From Bretschneidera sinensis (Eukaryota > Streptophyta > Magnoliopsida > Brassicales > Akaniaceae), in assembly GCA_023935145.1 (NCBI GenBank), contig CM043702.1, positions 79,224,320 through 79,288,319 on the forward strand: DNA of 64,000 nucleotides, written 5' to 3'. Position 1 is the stretch's first letter. Each line of letters starts with the position of its first letter. Positions 35,063-44,896 of this stretch are shown here, piece after piece. The translations under genes were made by a program, and so were the position numbers. Below the pieces are notes generated by a model. That model saw only the letters and a program-made list of their open reading frames with translations, did no database searches and was not told where the DNA came from.

Positions 35063-36293
35063 TGTTATGACGATTATCTACCTAAATAAATACACGAATA
35101 ACCGTCCTAGTTTTACTTGCAAGTGCACAAGGTCAATAGTAGCATAGTGTGCAAGTGCGAGATCATTTTCCACAGGGATTGGTGAACTTCAATTTAGAAT
35201 TAATTTCTTCAAAGTAAAAAGAGAAATAACTGTTGATTGTGAGTAAACAACAATAATGAGAACATAGGACTACAATATCCACCACTAATTATACTTTCCC
35301 ACTAAGTAAGGTGTCAATGCTCTAGCCTTATCATGAATATTTAATGGTTGCCAACCTAAGGGCTTGGTCCACACCTTAGGCTATTGATCTCCCTATGTAA
35401 TGAGTTAGGTATGGTGTATACTCTAACTCTTTTCTCTTTTAAGGGATTCAACATGGGTGTATACTGAGTTGTTCCTTAAGAGAGCATGGGGGCTGTGGAG
35501 ATCGACAACCACACGAGACTTAGGGCTTGGTCCGCTCCTGGTTTCCCATGTTGATTAACCCAGGAATCTGGGTGGATATCCCTTGTTACTAATGTCGAAC
35601 CCAGGACTCAGTCATCCAAATTGATTCAACTAACTTATCCATACCACATGCATACGTTGAGCAGGCACACACATACGAGGAATTTAAATACAAACAGACA
35701 TTAATCAAGTTAAACATTCTAACAAGGCTGTAGCAAAGATAATCAATGAATAAACATGTGGAAAAGCATAACTAGGGCTTCAATCGAGCCCTATAGGAGT
35801 TTAGTTACACATGCTAGTTAAACTAAACATTCTAAACATAATGAAAAAAAAAAACATAAAACTAAAACTGAAGAAGACTCGGGAGACGAGTCGTCAATTC
35901 CTCTCCTAAGCTCTCTATTTCGAATCTCAAACAAAATGTATGGTTTATGTGTTTTATAGGGTCCTTATGGTGTCCCAAAACCCTAATTTCCTATTTGGAG
36001 CATGGACTCTTCTTTCCATATCTGGCTCTGCCGCCTCTGGCTTGAGCGCATGTGTGCGCTTGAGCCTTCTTCAAGTGCGCTCGATCTCAAGGGGAGGTGC
36101 ACTCGAGCACACCTAGCTGGATGGCATAACTTGACTTTTGCTTCTAAAAACTTCAATTTATCATCTTTTTGTCCAAGTCATGTGAAAAACATATGAAACA
36201 CGAAAGTGAAGTAGAATCCAAATAAATAGATAAATAAAGAGCCTAACAAGTGTAAATTAAGGGGCTTAAATATGACTATTTAAGCACTTATCA
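35063..36293 (-). repeat. 5' LTR of element B
   Basis: This 1231-bp LTR is the same family as 26794-28081 but lacks two short blocks. One is about 14 bp in the TATA region near 35955, leaving CTATAAAAC instead of CTATAAATA. The other is about 40 bp in the CG-rich motif cluster near 36035. Confidence 0.88.
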
Positions 36294-37264
36294 ATTTCCC
36301 TAAACAATGAATTAGGCATGGTGTATATTCTAACTCTTTTCTTTCTTAAAGGATTTAACATGGTGTATACTAAGTTGTTCTTTAAGAGAGCCTAATATCT
36401 GTGAAAATCGACAAACACACGGGACCTAGGGCATGTTATATACTCCCGGTTTCCCATGTTGATTAACCTAAGAACCTGACATGGATTTTTTTTGTTACTA
36501 TTATTAAACCCAGAACTCGGTCATCCAAATTGATTTAATTAACTAATCCATACCACATGCATATATTGATCAGGCAAACACATATGGGGAATTCAAGAAA
36601 ACAGGCATTAATCAAGTTAAGCATCATAAGATAACTATCACAAAGGCAACAATATTGAATTATGGAAAAGTATAATCAGGGCTTCAATCGAGCCCTGCTA
36701 GTAATTTAGTTACAGATGAGTTTGATGTTAAACATCTTCATAAAATAAAATGGAAGGAGAAGAATAAACCCGAAAATACTTCCTAGAAGAGCCATCAATT
36801 CTTCTCCAAAATCTCTCCTTCCCCCTATTTTTGTGTTTACAAGCCTACTTATAGAGTTTAAGAACATCTGGAAACCCTAAAACTCGTAAAACAAAACCCT
36901 ACATTTATTTCCAAAATATGAACAACTGTCTTAATCTTCATTGATGCACGTGTGCGCTCGATCACAGAATGGTGTGCTCGAGCGCATGTGCGCTTGAGCC
37001 TTCTTCTTTCTTGAACGAGCGCAGGTGCGCTCGATCCTTGGCTTGGGCGCTTGAGCACTGTTGTACTCGATCGCACTAGGCAGACTCCAGCTTTTCCAGA
37101 TTTGCTCTTTAAGCCAGATAATTCCATAATGCTCCATTTTCTCCAAAAACCTATAAAAACACAGAAAACACAAAAAGGAAATAAAATAGAATGAAATAAC
37201 ACAAACTAGGATCTTAACAAATGTAAATTAAGGGGCTTAAATATGAATATTTAAGCACTTATCA

Positions 37265-37791
37265 ATGCACTTTGGGCATACTAGACAACATACAAGATGG
37301 TTCTTGGTGCATCTCCTTATCGGTTGGTATTCGGCAAAGCATGTCACTTACCGGTAGAACTTGAGCATAGAGCATATTGGGCTATTCGAAATTTTAATTA
37401 TGACTTGAAGATTTCCGGTGAGGAGAGGAAAATGTAACTTTGTGAACTTGCAGAGTTTACGGATGATGCATATGATAATGCTAAGGACTTAAAGTCAAGA
37501 ATGAAAGCGGTACATGATCATAAAATACTCTTGCAAAATTTTGAACAAGGTAATTGAGTTTTTCTTTATGATTCTCAGTTACACTTCCATCCGGGAAAAT
37601 TGCAATCACGATAGAAGGGACCTTATGTTATGAAGAGTGTTTTTTCAAATGGAGTGGTAGAAGTTGAAGATCCCTCCGACGGTCATGCATTTCGAGTTAA
37701 TGGCCAAAGGTTGAAGCTCTACTTGGAACATGAATGTGTTGAAGATAGGCTGGAAGAGATCTCTTTAGTGCCCCCGGTTTATCCTTCTTAA
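37265..37791 (+). pseudogene. pol: Integrase of element O, part 3 (C-terminus)
   Basis: The first 60 bp repeat 26386-26445. The frame then reads [21 protein letters not shown], a DDAYDNAKDLKSRMKAVHD helix, HPGKL, and a chromatin-proximal VFSNGVVEVEDPSDG segment, ending VPPVYPS then a stop at 37789-37791. There are stops near 37435, 37555 and 37612. Confidence 0.85.
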
Positions 37792-39361
37792 TCGAGTACT
37801 TTTGTTCCATTGTACATTAGTTTTAGTTTTTTTCATTTTTATTTATTTATTTAGTTTTCTTTACTTTTTTCTCTTTCTTTCTCTCGACTTTTTTCTTTCA
37901 TATTGGGGACAATGCAAGTCTTAGGTTAGGGGGTGGAGAAAACACATTTCCTATTTCATACCATTGAATTGTTTGGTGTCACTTTCCTTTTTTTGTTTTA
38001 ATTCGTTTGTTAGGATAAATTGTTAGAAAAAAAAAATTTCTTGGAAAATTGAAAATTTTTATAAATTAGGTTTAGTTTTGTTTGTTTTTAATATGTTTTG
38101 TGTTAGTTTTGGAGTTAATTTACATGTCAATGACATGATTATAATTGAGATAGCATATAGCTTTTAGAAGAAGTTAAATCTTGCTTCGGTTTGAGAATAA
38201 TTTTAAATGTCGATCTTCATTTAGTTTGAGACTCTGGTTTGCAGCAAGAATGCATGACTAATCTAAAACATTTATAGAAGTTTTCTGTGCGAATGTTTTG
38301 TGAATACTTTTGTAGTCTCGACAAACTCTAGAACTTATTTGATAATCACTTGAGCTGAAATCCTAGAATGCACACTACTTAAGATATGATGTAGGCCATT
38401 TTTGGACCATTTGAGCCTTTCAAGCTTACCTTTGTTATATTTATCTCTAGTTACCTGTTTGAGCTTTTTTTTAATAAAAAAAATTAGTCTTATTTCTTTT
38501 GATAGCCCATTTACTTACTTTAATGAGCTTAAAAATATTTTATCCTTACCTTCCTTTTAAGAGAACTTAGTTTATACACATTTGTTGAGAAGCACTTAAG
38601 AGGAGTAAGGGTGGAAATATGAAAAAATATTGCTACCATAACGCAAGTACATTAAAGGAGGTTGGGGATTGTGGAAAAGAGTAAAGAATGAAAACAGATA
38701 TGAATGGTTATGTGCTAGAAAAGAAGAATAAAAAAAAGTGTTGAATTATTGAGAGAAATGCTCAAAAAATGGTTTAATGAGTTGGGTGTTGAAGTAAGGT
38801 TATTTAGTGCTTAAAAAGGTTGTGTTTAAAATTAAGAGACTGAGTTCTTTTACTTGTTTAATCCTTCCCGTTCTTTCTTGACCTTTACCTTAGCCTAATG
38901 TTACAAGCCTATTAAAGACCTAGTGATCCGATGTAATGTGATTTTTCTACATTAGTGGAGAGTGATTTGAAAAGTGAGCCTATAGAGTTTGATTTGTGAT
39001 TGATGTCACGCAATTTAATATGTTTTTAGAGCCCAAGACTTGTATTTATGAATGTTGTGCATAAAATCATCCAAGTATTTGGATTAATGGTTTATGGTAA
39101 GATGGATGTCTAAGAGTCGATTAAGAATATGAGGTTGATGTTTGGATTATTTTTGGACTTAGGTGGTATTTAACGATTCTATATGTTGTGTGTTATGTGC
39201 AATTTTTTAGACAAAAAGTTGAATTACTCTTGGATTAACACTAACATTGCTTTGTTTTGTTTTTAGGATTTTGGGTTTTGTTTTGATTTCTAGTATAGAA
39301 TTTATTTCATTTTTATTTCACATGAATTGCTGGGGACTACCAATAAGCTAATTGGGGATTA
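37792..39361 (+). other. 3' non-coding region and PPT of element O
   Basis: The 1.57 kb have no coding potential. A TTGGGGACAATGCAAGTC motif at about 37903 parallels the GGACAATGTTT motif of A. The PPT-like AATTGGGGATTA ends at 39361. Confidence 0.7.
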
Positions 39362-40880
39362 TGATGAGATTCAGAAAATGCATCTTAATAGAGTTTATTT
39401 GTTAGTATTTAGGGTTGATTTAGGGCTGGATTACACATTTATGCCTTAATAATTCTTAAGTGTCATTCTTGGTATATTGATTTATTTCGATGCATTTTCA
39501 GGTATTTTGGGTTTAAAATAGATGGAAAAGCTAACGTTGATTAAAGCATGAAGATTCTATGCATGTTCACAAGCATTTGGAAAGGAGTTTCACTAAATTT
39601 TTAGAATTGCTTGTACAGATAAGTCATTTTTGTGGATTAAAATTTATTGATTCATGAAGAACCAGGAGATAAGCCATATATTCTTGGAAAGATCCGGATG
39701 TCTATTTTCTAGAGAATTTTACGGCTCATAAATATGATTTTTCTAGAGAAAGTTATGGCAGTTTTAGTAGACAAAGGTCAGGCTGTGCGTGATTTCAACG
39801 TGACAAATCAATCATTTTGCGGATTAAACTGTATTGATTAAGGAAGAACCAGGAGATGAGCCATGTATGCTTGGAAAGATCCATATGCCTATTTTATGGA
39901 GAATTTTATGGCTCATAAATATTATTTTTCTAGAGAAAGTTATGGCAGTTTAGTAGACAAAGGTCAGGCAGAACCGGGCCTGGACAGCAGCAGAAGCACA
40001 TGGCCTAAACAGAAACCCTAAGGTGACTTTTCTGTCTACAAAGCGATCTCCATACTGCTATATATAGGAATTTAGACTCAGAGAACAGGGGACAAGAGTT
40101 TTTGAAGAGAGCTTCCATCTTCTTCTTCTTCAAGGTGATCAAGGATGAACTTCATGTCCAACTAAACTCCAAGAAAGGCAAAAGGATGAGTTTCTAGGTT
40201 TAGTTGTTCTTATTTATATCTTTGATTCAGTTGTATGGATTGATTGTTAAACATTGTTTATGATTTACTCTTTGATTAAATAAGAAGGATTTGAATTCAT
40301 GTGACAACTACAATTCATGTTCTTCTTCTCTTAGATCTTCTTAATCCGGTGATTAAATTCTTCTTCTCCATATAAGTCTAATCAAGCTTTTCTTATGTCA
40401 AAGTTGTTAGATGCAATTGATTTCGGTAGATCTATCTTATAGGTTTGTCCATTACTGCAATATTATTATTGAAATATATTGTCGCTTCTTGATAATTTAT
40501 AAGATAGATCTTGTGTGTTTGAATTGGAATTAAGGAGTAATTTATGGCAATTACATTAGGGTATTTATGTGCTTTGATTGAATATTTACCAATTGCTGGT
40601 TTGGGATGTGAAACTAGTAATTGAGATAAAATATTTGATTCAAGATGGGAATAAGGAAATGAACTTAGGAAGGATTCCTGGAACCTTGTTATTTCTTTAT
40701 TGAATTCTTCATTATATTTTCACAACTCTCTTATTTAATTTCATTTGTAAAACTTAGATTTTCTAATTTGAACTTTATCGTTTAGTGTTAAGATTTACAC
40801 TTTCCCTTGTAGTTCGCTTTCCTCGTGGGATCGACACCTCAACTATACACAATAATCGCGTGTTAGTTTGAGCGTTATCA
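39362..40880 (+). repeat. 3' LTR of element O with an internal duplication
   Basis: The LTR is 1519 bp, TGATGAG to GTTATCA, with its TATA box at about 40058. It is about 165 bp longer than the 5' LTR because a block of about 185 bp is present twice (39609-39799, 39800-39985), diverged. The first copy has a GGCTGTGCGTGATTTCAACG stretch otherwise seen in S1 and E. Confidence 0.88.
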
Positions 40881-40885
40881 CCAGG

Positions 40886-42227
40886 CTACAAATACAAAAA
40901 GTAAATTAATGGCACAACCACTAGCAGTAACAACTCAATATCCCTATCCTCAAGTGAGAAAAAGATAACATCATAATTCATATCTCAACATTCTTCTAAC
41001 CCTAGAAAAAAGACCTCAATTTGTTTTTAAAAAAAATAGACTTTTCATTGGTTGACTTCATATAATCATATATATAAAAAGGAGTTAACATCCGTAAGGA
41101 AAAGTTTCTAGCAATCTCATTGAGAAGGATTTTTCTAAACTAATTTCTTTCCTTGACCATTTCTTCCCCTATCTATGTTCCATGATTTGGAATTTTCTCT
41201 ATTTGGATCTAGTTCATAGTTAGAAGAGTGTTCAATTCATCTAAAATTTAAATTAAGGTCTTAGATTGAATCAAAATTTTTTTACCAAATTATCCTTTTG
41301 CTACATAGCAAAATAGAATTTTTTTATAAGAAAAATCATATTTTCCAAAAAAAAAAAGGTAAAACAATGACCATAGATGTCTCCCACACATGACTTGTTA
41401 CCGGGGGTACATGCTGAATCTCTAGGCCGTATCTCACGGTACTTCTCCCATGGTTCACTTTCTCTTACAAAAACTGGCTTAGAGCTGTAGGAGATTTCTA
41501 GTAATACTCATCGGAAAAAAATAGATCAAAAGTCAACCCTTCTCAATTCACACGAGTGGTGCATAAGGGCAGTCGATGGGATGGAAGATGGTGAACCAGA
41601 TGCTGGATTGTAGATCTCGTTGAGTTCTTTTCAGTAGTATCAAAGTTGCACTTTCCCAACCATCGATTGGTCTGATATCAGAAAAAGTCTCTAAATGTTA
41701 AAAACATTAAATCACTTTAATTATTCTCTTCTATCTTAGTAGTAGATATAAAGTCTGGTTTAGTGTGTGATTTGTGAAATACTTTGTAGTAAAACAACAA
41801 TGGAACTATAAATTGTTTAATGTTTGATAAAATAACAACGGAAACAGTTTTTTTGAGATAAAATTCAAATTTTTAGAAACATCCATTTCATAAACTTTTT
41901 TTATAGGAGTTGTCATGTTGAAGTTAGTTTTTGTATATAATAAACATAAACCAAAAAATAAATTGTTGTAAACATGATGAACTCTTCTAATTTGTTTAAG
42001 ACAAATTTTAATTTTTATGGTTATCTTTTATAATCTCACTATCAATTGGACAAAAACGAAGAAGACCATGATCAGTTGAAGAAGAATCCCTGGCACAATC
42101 TCACCCTCAACCCCATCTGTTTAGCGAAATGAATAGTGTAATACTAGATCCAACTTCTTCAATAAAAATCATAAATAAATATGTACACATATACTTATAT
42201 TATTTAAGAAAAATACTAATTATCTAT
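40886..42227. other. Intergenic sequence
   Basis: AT-rich sequence with no recognisable gene, repeat array or RNA on either strand. The first bases join directly to sequence before 8055 if element O is removed. Confidence 0.6.
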
Positions 42228-42864
42228 TGTTGATTCCAAAAACAGATTGTAGGGGATACACCATCTTTGATGGCCTTCAACGGGGTGTTGTTTGAGGTTG
42301 GCCTTGATGGAAGAGCTTGGGAAGAGAATGTTTTCTCTAGGCTTGAAGTATTCAAACACTTGCAAAACAAGTCTCCCGGAACATTACACTCCGACGCTTA
42401 AATTAGTTGGAGTTTGCAAAGTAGAGTAGAAAGGAAAATTATATTGAGGTGAAGGAATATTTGGGAGGAGGAGAGAACTAGAATAATTCTCTTTGTTCCC
42501 TGTTTGTTTTCTCCATGTACTTGGATTTTTGTTTGGTTTTTACCTCTTATTGTATGTTTCTCTTTTATTTATCTTTCCCCCTTTTTGTCTTAAAGATAGG
42601 AACTTCTTTACATAGACATTGGTGAGTTCCTTGTGTGGCCTTCCGAAGTGAGACACTGTTGAGAAGTGACTTCTAAGCCTTGAGCCTTAAAGGGAATGGT
42701 TTTTTTCTGTAAAGATGACTTCTGCTTGAGTTATCACATCAAGGCATCCAAAACCACGATAGTGTGCGCATTAATATAGCCAGAGCAGGTCAAGTCACTT
42801 CACTATTCAGGGTAGCTGGCCACGTGTTTGACTCTCATTGGGTCATAATATTTTCGACATATTA
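42228..42864 (-). repeat. 3' LTR of element F
   Basis: The plus strand begins TGTTGATTCC. The shared body (GATGGCCTTCAACGGGGTG and onward) matches 48736-49387, and the far end has decayed from ...CACATCA to ...CATATTA. Confidence 0.8.
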
Positions 42865-43504
42865 TATGCCCTAATTCCCTAAGGGATCTGAAGAGATTCC
42901 TTGAGGGAGAATTTTTTCTTTATTGTCTGTATAGAGTTAAGGTTGGCACCTCAACTTGAAGCTTTGTTTTGTAATGGATTTTACAACTGGCACTTCAACA
43001 CTTCATTGGTGAGGACTATATGACTTGAGCCTTAGTTCTCACATAATAGAAGTTGAGTGTTTGATGTTTGTCTGAGGCGAAGAGGATTTTATTGGTCTTC
43101 TAAAGTCTTTTCTTCTATATAGGGAAGGTTTTTATTTACTATAGTCAGTACACGTAACTCAACTAGAGTCATTATCTCTTTTGCCTCGATGAGACTTTAG
43201 TAGCTTCAACGAATTTTGCTCTTGTTTGGAGGGGACATTCACATGATTAAAGTCGTAACTTCTGACTGACCAGAGGTAGGATTTTGCAGTTGTAGAAGCC
43301 TTTATCCTTAGCTTTGAGGATAATTCAGTTGGTTGTGGCCTGGATTTTTATTGATCCAAGGTGGAGTTTTTGCAACTGAAACTAGATTTTCTCATATAAC
43401 TAGAGTTATACCTTTAGCCGAGGCTATTTTGTTGAAGCACTTTGATGTTTGTCCGTTTTTATCTTGAATAGTTTTCAATTCGTGGACTGGATTCTATCCT
43501 GGTA

Positions 43505-43865
43505 GAAGCATAACTGGAGCCATTGTTTTTCTTTTGCTCGAATGATTTGTGAGGCTTAAAGGTTTTTTACTTTAGTGGGAACTGTATAGCTGGAGTCACT
43601 GCTCCACTGTGGTAGGAATCGTAGGACACGAACCTTGGTTTCTTCATGAGTTGGAGTGGGATTGTTTGCTACAGCTTCTTCTCTAGGGGTTCGTTTGGCA
43701 AGGGTTTTAATTCCTTGCTAGTGGAGGTATAACTAGAGCTGTAATTCCTTTTTTTGCTCGAGTGATATGAGGCTTAAGGATTATAGTCTACTTCAACATG
43801 AACTATCTGGCTAGAGTCACTACTCCACTACGGTAGGAATCCTAAGACACAAACCTTCAAACCTT
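43505..43865. repeat. Two-copy tandem repeat, about 215 bp
   Basis: Blocks near 43509-43645 and 43727-43865 share AACT[A/G]GAGC, GAGGCTTAA and ACTGCTCCACT/ACTACTCCACT plus GGTAGGAATC phrases. They lie in the interior of F near its 3' LTR. Confidence 0.6.
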
Positions 43866-43910
43866 TTGTGATAATTCTTTTTAATCGAAATTGAACTGTA
43901 TAGCTTCAGA

Positions 43911-44425
43911 AGTGCCTAGTTCCACGTTGGGAGAAATTGTTAATAGTGGTCAACTCCCAAAAAGGAGCGGTGTGACTAAAGTCATAATTCTTGTTTGACC
44001 AAGGTGAAATTGTACGGCTTTAAAAGCGCCTAGTTCCACGTCAGGAGGAATTGTTGACTGTAGTCAGCTTTAAAAGAGAATCGATGTGACTAAAGTCATA
44101 ATTCCTGTTTGACCGGGGTGGAACTGCACAACTTTGAAAGCGCATAGTTTCATGTCCAGAAGAATTATTAACTATGGTTAACTACTGAAGATGAGCGATA
44201 TGACTCTTGTTTAACCGAGGTTGAACTGTATTACTTCGGAAGCGCCTAGTTCCATGTTGGGAGGAATTGTTAACTATGATCAACTCTTGAAGAGGAGCAA
44301 TATGACTAAATTTGTAATTCCTGTTTGATTGTGATGGAACTGTGCATCTTTGGAAGTGTCTAGTTCCACTTTGGGAAGAATTGTTTACTGTAGTCAGCTC
44401 TTGAAGATGAGCTATGCTTAGGCTT
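43911..44425. repeat. Tandem array, about 110-bp units, five copies
   Basis: Units contain GCGCCTAGTTCCACGT, then GGAGGAATTGTTAACT, then TGACTAAAGTCATAATTCC and a GAACTG box. They are visibly diverged. The array is in F between the antisense gene and the 3' LTR. Confidence 0.8.
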
Positions 44426-44693
44426 TGATGGAGTTATGCAGCTTCGTATAATTTGAAATTGGAATTTTTTTACATATTGTTCTTTGAGCTTGGGCTCGTT
44501 AGGCCTACCCGAAATATTCGATTGATGTTTCTGAACCTGTACCTTTGTGATGGGACGTTTCAATCCCTGATGTGCCTTTATAAGCTGTCACATTTAATGA
44601 TCGAGTGAACATTTCAACTACCTGAAGCACTTTTTTGTCAGCATAAAGGGCACATTAGTCACGCGACATTACAACGGTTCACTTTTCAAAGGC

Positions 44694-44702
44694 TATTTAA
44701 AG
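44694..44702 (+). promoter_or_regulatory. TATA-like box upstream of the antisense frame of F
   Basis: TATTTAAAG lies 195 bp upstream of the ATG at 44897, on the strand of the antisense frame. It is a candidate promoter only. Confidence 0.4.
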
Positions 44703-44896
44703 GACCCCTTGCTTCTTACTTTTTTCTTATTTCCTTCATTTTGGTTGTTTTCCATCTCTCAGAGCTCCAAGTCTCTTGTACTCTTTAGAGTTCTATGAGA
44801 GTCTTCTTTTTCTTTTCAAGTCTCTTCAAGCTTCCAGATTTCTCTTTTCTATTTTGGTAAGTTTTCTTCTCCCCACTTCTTTTTTGCTATCACGCC

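Larger units (their letters stand above)
26794..36293 (-). mobile_element. Element B: non-autonomous Athila-related retrotransposon
   Basis: The element is 9500 bp on the minus strand, with the perfect 5-bp duplication ATTTC (26789-26793, 36294-36298). LTRs are 36293-35063 (5') and 28081-26794 (3'). The PBS is a perfect tRNA-Asp match, and the PPT is a G-run at 28082-28094. It encodes a decayed Gag and protease but no RT, RNase H or integrase. A transposon-protein-like frame occupies part of the remaining space. LTR ends match A and C, so mobilisation in trans by A-like elements is plausible (inference). Confidence 0.9.
26445..37264 (-). mobile_element. Insertion C: one LTR plus exactly 18 nt of primer-binding site
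   Basis: On the minus strand C reads from TGATAAGTGCTTAAATATTC (ending at 37264) through an LTR of about 1.29 kb to a ...CAACA terminus at 26469. A 6-nt spacer and an 18-nt tRNA-Asp-type PBS follow (26445-26462, TCCCTAGCAACAGCGCCA on the plus strand). It then stops: no internal region and no second LTR exist. The flanks are not a 5-bp duplication but a 60-bp direct repeat of O integrase (26386-26445, 37265-37324; 6 differences by eye). Element B (26794-36293) is inserted in the LTR. Confidence 0.82.
8060..40880 (+). mobile_element. Element O: Athila-type gypsy retrotransposon hosting a 32.8 kb nest
   Basis: The ends are defined by the perfect 5-bp duplication CCAGG at 8055-8059 and 40881-40885. 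The 5' LTR begins TAATGAGAG (a decayed TGATGAG) and the 3' LTR begins TGATGAG; both end GTTATCA. The order is 5' LTR, tRNA-Asp PBS, gag, protease, RT, RNase H, integrase, a long 3' non-coding region and 3' LTR. That order and the RT motif YRKLNSATRKDHF are what I know of Athila. Removing S1, A and the C insertion (with B and E inside it) leaves about 10 kb, a normal Athila length. Gag, protease and most of RT lie in one frame (11080 to about 14340), with several in-frame stops, so it is dead. Confidence 0.9.

Noticed and set aside
26445..37264. Reading C as an ordinary solo LTR
   Set aside because: A solo LTR ends at the LTR terminus and has a 5-bp duplication; C extends through spacer and PBS and has 60-bp flanking repeats.
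41380..41700. Possible organelle gene piece suggested by balanced composition
   Set aside because: No recognisable motif or frame; too weak to report as a feature.
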